From contig JAGFJG010000129.1 in the NCBI GenBank assembly GCA_024102915.1, positions 1 to 62,285 of the forward strand: a DNA stretch of 62,285 nucleotides, read 5' to 3'. The notes under the pieces are model-generated. The model was not told the origin of the DNA, did not search any database, and saw only the letters and a program-made list of their open reading frames with translations. Position 1 is the stretch's first letter; each line of letters begins with the position of its first letter. This document shows, in pieces, positions 58,152 to 62,285 of the stretch. A program made the translations under genes and the position numbers. This stretch comes from Caldilineales bacterium (GTDB lineage Bacteria; Chloroflexota; Anaerolineae; J102).

Positions 58152-59477
58152 ATGTCTGTGCGCATCGCATCTGCCGACACAAGCACAACCCTAAATCAAC
58201 CGCCCGTCGCCCATCTCAACGCCCGGGATTTGGTGCGCGCTCCGCATCTGTACATGCTGGAATTGACGCGCACTTATGGCGACATCGTGCAGTATCGCGC
58301 GACGCTCGATTTCGCCTACCTGATCAATCATCCCGACTATGTACAGCAGGTTTTGCTGACTAACGCCCACAACTACAACAAAGATACGTTTCTGAACAAA
58401 TACCTGTTGGTCGCCATCACCGGGCAGGGGTTGCTGACCAGCGAGCCGCCCCTCTGGCGCATTCAACGCCGTCTGATCCAACCGGCGTTTCATCGCCGCA
58501 GCCTGGTCAAATTTGAAAACGTGATGGTGCGGGAAACGCTGGCGACCGTGGCGGATTGGCAAGCCCATGCCAAATCCGGCCAGATGATCGACATTGCTTC
58601 CGAGATGATGAAGCTGACGCTCCGCATTATCTCGGAGTGCCTGTTCAGCTACGATATCAGCGCCCAGGTCGACGAAATCCGCGAGAACCTGGACGTCATG
58701 GTCACGATCGGCAAGCCCAAGCATCGCAAAGTGCAGGATGCCCTGGCTTTCATGAACAGGGTGGTGTACGGGATCATCGACCAGCGGCGGCAGCGCCCCG
58801 ACGACGAGCGGGATGATCTGCTGAACATGTTGCTGACCGCACGTTACGATGACGGCACGGGCATGAGCGATCAGCAGGTGCGCGACGAGGTGATCACGCT
58901 GCTGGTGGCTGGACACGAGACCACCGCCAACACCCTGAGCTGGTTGTGGTGGCTGCTCGCCCAAAATCCGCACGAGCGAGAGCGTCTGGACGCCGAGTTG
59001 GACGCCGTTCTGAACAGCCGCCAGATCAGTGTCACTGATTTTGAAGAACTCCCCTTTACCCGCCGCGTAATCGATGAGGCCATGCGCCTCTATCCCTCAG
59101 CCTGGACGATCAGCCGCCGGGCCCTGGCGGACGACGACCTGGGCGGCTATCATATCCCCGCCCAGGCGATTGTGGCCATGAGCCCGTATGCCATGCATCG
59201 CCACCCTGACTATTGGGATGATCCCGAACGCTTCGATCCCGACCGATTCCTGCCCGAACACGCGGAGAACCGCCCGCGCTTCGCCTATTTCCCCTTCGGC
59301 GGCGGCGCCCGCATGTGCATCGGCGACCAGTTCGCGCTGATGGAAAGTATGATCATCGTATCGACCATCGCTCAGCATTATCGCATGCGCCTCGATCCCG
59401 ATCACCCCGTGGAAGGACATGCGCTGGTCACGCTGCGCCCGCGCTACGGCATCATGGCCTCGTTGGCGGCGCGTTAG
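58152..59477 (+). CDS. Cytochrome P450
   Basis: 441 aa from ATG 58152 (CAGGGA upstream; the ATG at 58116 is less likely). The I-helix has LVAGHETTANTLSW, the K-helix has EAMR (VIDEAMRLYP), and the heme loop is FGGGARMCIGD with the Cys ligand at residue 389. No membrane anchor, so soluble as in bacteria. It hydroxylates a fatty or lipid-like substrate, judging by its place upstream of an acyltransferase, a ketosphinganine-reductase-like SDR and a serine palmitoyltransferase-like gene. Hydroxylation of a ceramide or sphinganine is a reasonable guess. Confidence 0.94.
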   Translation: MSVRIASADTSTTLNQPPVAHLNARDLVRAPHLYMLELTRTYGDIVQYRATLDFAYLINHPDYVQQVLLTNAHNYNKDTFLNKYLLVAITGQGLLTSEPPLWRIQRRLIQPAFHRRSLVKFENVMVRETLATVADWQAHAKSGQMIDIASEMMKLTLRIISECLFSYDISAQVDEIRENLDVMVTIGKPKHRKVQDALAFMNRVVYGIIDQRRQRPDDERDDLLNMLLTARYDDGTGMSDQQVRDEVITLLVAGHETTANTLSWLWWLLAQNPHERERLDAELDAVLNSRQISVTDFEELPFTRRVIDEAMRLYPSAWTISRRALADDDLGGYHIPAQAIVAMSPYAMHRHPDYWDDPERFDPDRFLPEHAENRPRFAYFPFGGGARMCIGDQFALMESMIIVSTIAQHYRMRLDPDHPVEGHALVTLRPRYGIMASLAAR

Positions 59478-59497
59478 GCAGAGATTGAGAGGGCGTC

Positions 59498-60475
59498 GTG
59501 CTTCAGGAATTTTTCAACAGTGCATTCGCCCTTCGCATCGGCCTGTTCCTGGGACGGATTATCCCGGGCTGGTTGGGGTATACACTGGCCGACATTGTCA
59601 CCTGGTTTGTGGCGCGGGGAAACACAGCCCTTGTCCATACAGTACATCAGAACTTGCGGGTCGTGCTGAGCGAATCGGCTGACCAGCAGGAAATCGAAGT
59701 AACGGCACGGGCGGTGTTTCGCAATGCCGGTCGGGCGTATTTCGACTTCTATCGAGGCGTGGCAAAAGGGCGGGATTCGGTACTTGGCTCGGTGATGTTT
59801 ACCGATCGGGCGACAGAATATCTTTCCCAATTAGGCACTCTAGGCGGTTCGGCGGTCGTCGTCAACGGGCACATGAGTAACTTCGATTTAGCTGGATTGG
59901 CATTTTCCGCCCAGGGCGTGCCAACACAGGCTCTCACCTTTCGCGCACCTTCCAGCGGGTACGATTTGCAGAATCAGATTCGAGAATCCTGGGGACTCGA
60001 AATCACGCCAGTCAGCGTGGTAGCATTGCGCCAGGCCATACGCCGCCTGCGTGGCGGCGGCCTTGTGGTCACCGGCGCAGACCGACCTGACCCCACCGGG
60101 GCGGGTGAACCCTTGATTTTTTTCGGTCACCCCGCCATCTTGCCCAGCGGACATATCCGGCTGGCTTTACAGGCGGGAGCGCCGATTGCAGTCGCCATTG
60201 TTCGCAATCACACTACTCGACCTCACGCATACGAAGTGGATGTTACGCCGCCATTCCGCCTGCAGATGATTGGCGATCGTAACGAGACGATCCGCTATTA
60301 TGCGCAAAAAATCCTCAGCATCCTGGAATCGGCTATCCGCGAGCACCCCGACCAGTGGTTGATGTTCTACCCCGTCTGGCCGGGCGATGAAAACGCAAGT
60401 GCAGCGGCCGATGAAGCGGGTCTGGAAAGCCCTGCGAGCGAAGCGGAAGCGGTAATGGAGCCTGTCCATGCCTAG
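59498..60475 (+). CDS. HtrB/LpxL-like (LPLAT family) acyltransferase
   Basis: 325 aa from GTG 59498. The HX4D acyl-transfer motif is present (NGHMSNFDLAG: H, then MSNF, then D), followed by a QTRT-like region (ALTFRAPSSGYD) and a second motif (VTGADRPDPTGAGEPLIFFG). The N-terminus is hydrophobic and membrane-associated. Members transfer acyl chains to lipid A or phosphatidylinositol mannosides. This genome type lacks lipid A, so here it could N-acylate a sphingoid base or acylate another lipid. Its end overlaps the SDR start by 8 bp. Exact substrate unknown. Confidence 0.85.
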   Translation: MLQEFFNSAFALRIGLFLGRIIPGWLGYTLADIVTWFVARGNTALVHTVHQNLRVVLSESADQQEIEVTARAVFRNAGRAYFDFYRGVAKGRDSVLGSVMFTDRATEYLSQLGTLGGSAVVVNGHMSNFDLAGLAFSAQGVPTQALTFRAPSSGYDLQNQIRESWGLEITPVSVVALRQAIRRLRGGGLVVTGADRPDPTGAGEPLIFFGHPAILPSGHIRLALQAGAPIAVAIVRNHTTRPHAYEVDVTPPFRLQMIGDRNETIRYYAQKILSILESAIREHPDQWLMFYPVWPGDENASAAADEAGLESPASEAEAVMEPVHA

Positions 60476-61322
60476 CGCCAGGTTGATCAAACAACAGCCT
60501 TTCCGCCGCAAGATCGCCCTGATTCCGGGCGGTTCCAAGGGCATTGGCAAAGCTTCGGCCCGCGAGATCGTGCAACTGGGCGGCAGCGTGGGCATCGTCG
60601 CCCGCGACCCGAAAGTCCTGCAGGAAACCGCGGATGAATTGGAAAGCCTGCGGACATCCGACGAACAATTCATCGATGTAATCGCCTGCGATGTGACCGA
60701 TGAGATGCGGCTGTTGGGCGAATTGGCCAGCTTCCTGAACCTGCGCGGACTGCCCGATTATCTGATCAATATGGTAGGCTATGCCTATCCGCAATATTGC
60801 GAACAACTGACCCTGGCGGACTTCCGCCGCAATATGGAGGTCAACTATTTTGGCCAGCTTATCCCCATCATGATCCTGTTGCCGCATTTCATGGAGGCGA
60901 GGCGTGGTCATATCGTCAATGCATCATCGGGCCTCGGTTTCATGGGGGCGATGGGCTACGCCACTTATACGCCCACCAAGTATGCCATTTTCGGTCTGAG
61001 CGAATCCCTGCGCAATGAACTCAAGCCATATGGCGTACGAGTCTCTGTGGTCTTCCCGCCCGATACCGATACGCCCGGTTTCGAGACTGAGAACATCACG
61101 AAACCACAAGAGATTCACCTGATGCAAGATGGATTCTTACGCACTTATACAGCAGCGGAAGTTGCCGAGGAGTTCATCGTCGGTTTGCTGAAGAACAAGT
61201 TCGAAATCCATATTGGCGCCATGAAATATCTGCGCATCGTATCCCGTATATCGCCTGGCCTTGTTCGTTATGTTTCCGATCGAGAGTATCAACAGGCTCG
61301 GCGCAAACTGGGCAAGGCCTGA
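60468..61322 (+). CDS. 3-ketodihydrosphingosine reductase-like SDR
   Basis: 284 aa. The Rossmann motif is GGSKGIG (residues 21-27), the active-site Ser is in NASSGLG and the YxxxK pair is Y167-TPT-K171. After it comes PPDTDTPGFETEN (197-209), followed by ITKPQEIHLM. I know the PPDTDTPG signature and the following TKP from eukaryotic KDSR (3-ketodihydrosphingosine reductase). It would reduce 3-ketosphinganine with NADPH to sphinganine, the step after serine palmitoyltransferase, whose gene starts 213 bp downstream. The gene overlaps the acyltransferase gene by 8 bp. Assignment is strong from the motif but not proven. Confidence 0.82.
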   Translation: MPSARLIKQQPFRRKIALIPGGSKGIGKASAREIVQLGGSVGIVARDPKVLQETADELESLRTSDEQFIDVIACDVTDEMRLLGELASFLNLRGLPDYLINMVGYAYPQYCEQLTLADFRRNMEVNYFGQLIPIMILLPHFMEARRGHIVNASSGLGFMGAMGYATYTPTKYAIFGLSESLRNELKPYGVRVSVVFPPDTDTPGFETENITKPQEIHLMQDGFLRTYTAAEVAEEFIVGLLKNKFEIHIGAMKYLRIVSRISPGLVRYVSDREYQQARRKLGKA

Positions 61323-61382
61323 AATTACACTCATTATTCATTTCCATTTCAAGTAACCGCTCAGAGGCTCCCACAGTTATTA

Positions 61383-61452
61383 CTGACGATAGAACGAAAG
61401 TGGACGAAGCGGGAATCGTCACATCGTCAAAGTTCGTCTATTTTCGTCGCCG
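61383..61452. repeat. Boundary micro-repeat, inverted (ACGATAGAACGAA / TTCGTCTATTTTCGTC)
   Basis: GACGATAGAACGAAAGTGGACG on the left and TTCGTCTATTTTCGTCG on the right are imperfectly inverted, with AATCGTCACATCGTC in the middle. It lies between the reductase and the transferase gene; I saw no clear promoter there. Confidence 0.5.
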
Positions 61453-61535
61453 CACCACACCGCACGACCTTACAGTGTAGTAATCATTCCACAGCGATTT
61501 GCAATCTTCACTCACGGCCAGCCGGGGCAAACATC

Positions 61536-62285
61536 ATGACCACCGATTCTTCATCCACAAAATCTACCTGGCGAGACGGGGCTTCCACTGCGCCGCAAGC
61601 CGATCTCTTCGCCAAGACGCGTGATTTTACGATCGCCAAACAGGCCATCGAGATGGGCATTTATCCTTACTTCTTGCCCATGAGCGGCCACGAAGGCACT
61701 GAAACCATCTATCAAGGCCGACGTCTGATCATGTGCGGGTCGAACAACTACCTCGGCCTCACCACGCATCCCAAGGTCAAGCAGGCGGCGATCGATGCCA
61801 TCGAACAGTACGGCACGAGCTGCACGGGGTCGCGTTTTCTCAACGGCAACCTGGAAATGCACATGGAGTTGGAGAGACAACTGGCCGAATGGGTGGGCAA
61901 GGAATCGGCGCTGGTGTTTTCCACAGGCATGCAGGTCAATCTGGGGGTGATCAGCGCCCTGGTCGGGCGGCGCGATTTCATCATCATGGACAAAGATGAT
62001 CACGCCAGTATTGTGGATGGAGCGCTGCTTTCCATGGGCGAGATCAAGCGTTTCAAGCACAACGATATGAGTGACCTGGAGCGAGTTCTGAGCAAACTGC
62101 CGGAGGAACAGGGCAAGCTGGTCGTCGTCGATGGCCTGTACAGCATGGAGGGCGACATCGCCCCACTGCCCGAGATGGCTCCGATCTGCCAGCGCTATGG
62201 CGCCCGCCTGATGGTGGACGACGCGCATGCGGTCGGCGTGCTGGGCGGCGGACGCGGCACATCGGCGCATTTTGGCGTCACCGAC
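61536..62285 (+). CDS. spt: Serine palmitoyltransferase-like alpha-oxoamine synthase (3' partial)
   Basis: 250 codons in the window; the catalytic Lys lies beyond it. Residues about 34-75 read [17 protein letters not shown] then [13 protein letters not shown], as in bacterial SPTs (a short N-terminal extension before the PLP fold). Then [21 protein letters not shown], the stacking His in DDHASIVDG, and [12 protein letters not shown] with the PLP Asp. The enzyme joins L-serine to palmitoyl-CoA to make 3-ketosphinganine. 8-amino-7-oxononanoate or 2-amino-3-ketobutyrate synthase would be the alternatives; the YPYF extension and the KDSR-like neighbour favour SPT. Start ATG 61536 has only a weak Shine-Dalgarno. 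Confidence 0.82.
   Translation, partial: MTTDSSSTKSTWRDGASTAPQADLFAKTRDFTIAKQAIEMGIYPYFLPMSGHEGTETIYQGRRLIMCGSNNYLGLTTHPKVKQAAIDAIEQYGTSCTGSRFLNGNLEMHMELERQLAEWVGKESALVFSTGMQVNLGVISALVGRRDFIIMDKDDHASIVDGALLSMGEIKRFKHNDMSDLERVLSKLPEEQGKLVVVDGLYSMEGDIAPLPEMAPICQRYGARLMVDDAHAVGVLGGGRGTSAHFGVTD

Overview
The window most likely comes from a member of the Chloroflexota (an Anaerolineae/Caldilineae-like lineage). This is inferred from several traits together: secreted proteins with long Thr-Pro linkers (positions 1-1784, 1830-3635, 51287-52906), an Ala-Glu-Glu-Pro linker in a binding lipoprotein, a YhfC-type membrane protease, B-box/TPR membrane proteins, a translin-family gene, and NADH dehydrogenase genes broken into a membrane-arm cluster. 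I saw no rRNA, tRNA, CRISPR array, insertion sequence or phage gene. GC content looks moderately high and even throughout.

Layout. 1-1784: the 3' end of a secreted DUF11/beta-propeller protein. 1830-7970 (minus): SH3/GH99-like protein, Ig/zinc-ribbon membrane protein, ABC-2 permease, SDR, ABC ATPase and YhfC protease. 8126-8740 (minus): PRC-barrel protein with its own promoter and terminator. 9108-12748 (plus): translin-family protein, the N-terminal half of a Cas4-like nuclease, an L,D-transpeptidase, the C-terminal half of the nuclease, and hisS. 12866-19303 (plus): modular glycosidase-like protein, NAD kinase, TPR/B-box membrane protein, recN. 19363-24928 (minus): clpC, rpsA, ridA, trmB. 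25314-33555 (plus): nuoA-H-J-K, a small membrane protein, nuoL-M-N, then a terminator. 33828-37767 (minus): DUF1905 protein, two radical SAM proteins and a methyltransferase. 37985-50966 (minus): a HepT/MntA-like pair followed upstream by a roughly 12-kb catabolic and transport cluster headed by a ROK regulator. 51287-57977 (plus): SH3/glycosidase lipoprotein, then an ABC ATPase and a giant FtsX-like permease. 58152-62285 (plus): cytochrome P450, HtrB/LpxL-like acyltransferase, 3-ketodihydrosphingosine-reductase-like SDR and the start of a serine palmitoyltransferase-like gene, which together look like a sphingolipid pathway.

Three things stand out. (1) A Cas4-type 4Fe-4S nuclease appears to be divided into two membrane-anchored genes: the first carries one Cys and the GxxxH motif, the second carries D, ExK, QxxxY and CX2CX5C. 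(2) A sphingolipid-type cluster contains a reductase with the PPDTDTPG signature that I know from eukaryotic ketodihydrosphingosine reductases. (3) Many gene boundaries carry short, degenerate, direct or inverted micro-repeats. On the coding strand just before the start codon they are poor in G and replace a Shine-Dalgarno sequence in at least eight genes; elsewhere they form hairpins. All functional assignments are from reading motifs; no database search was possible.
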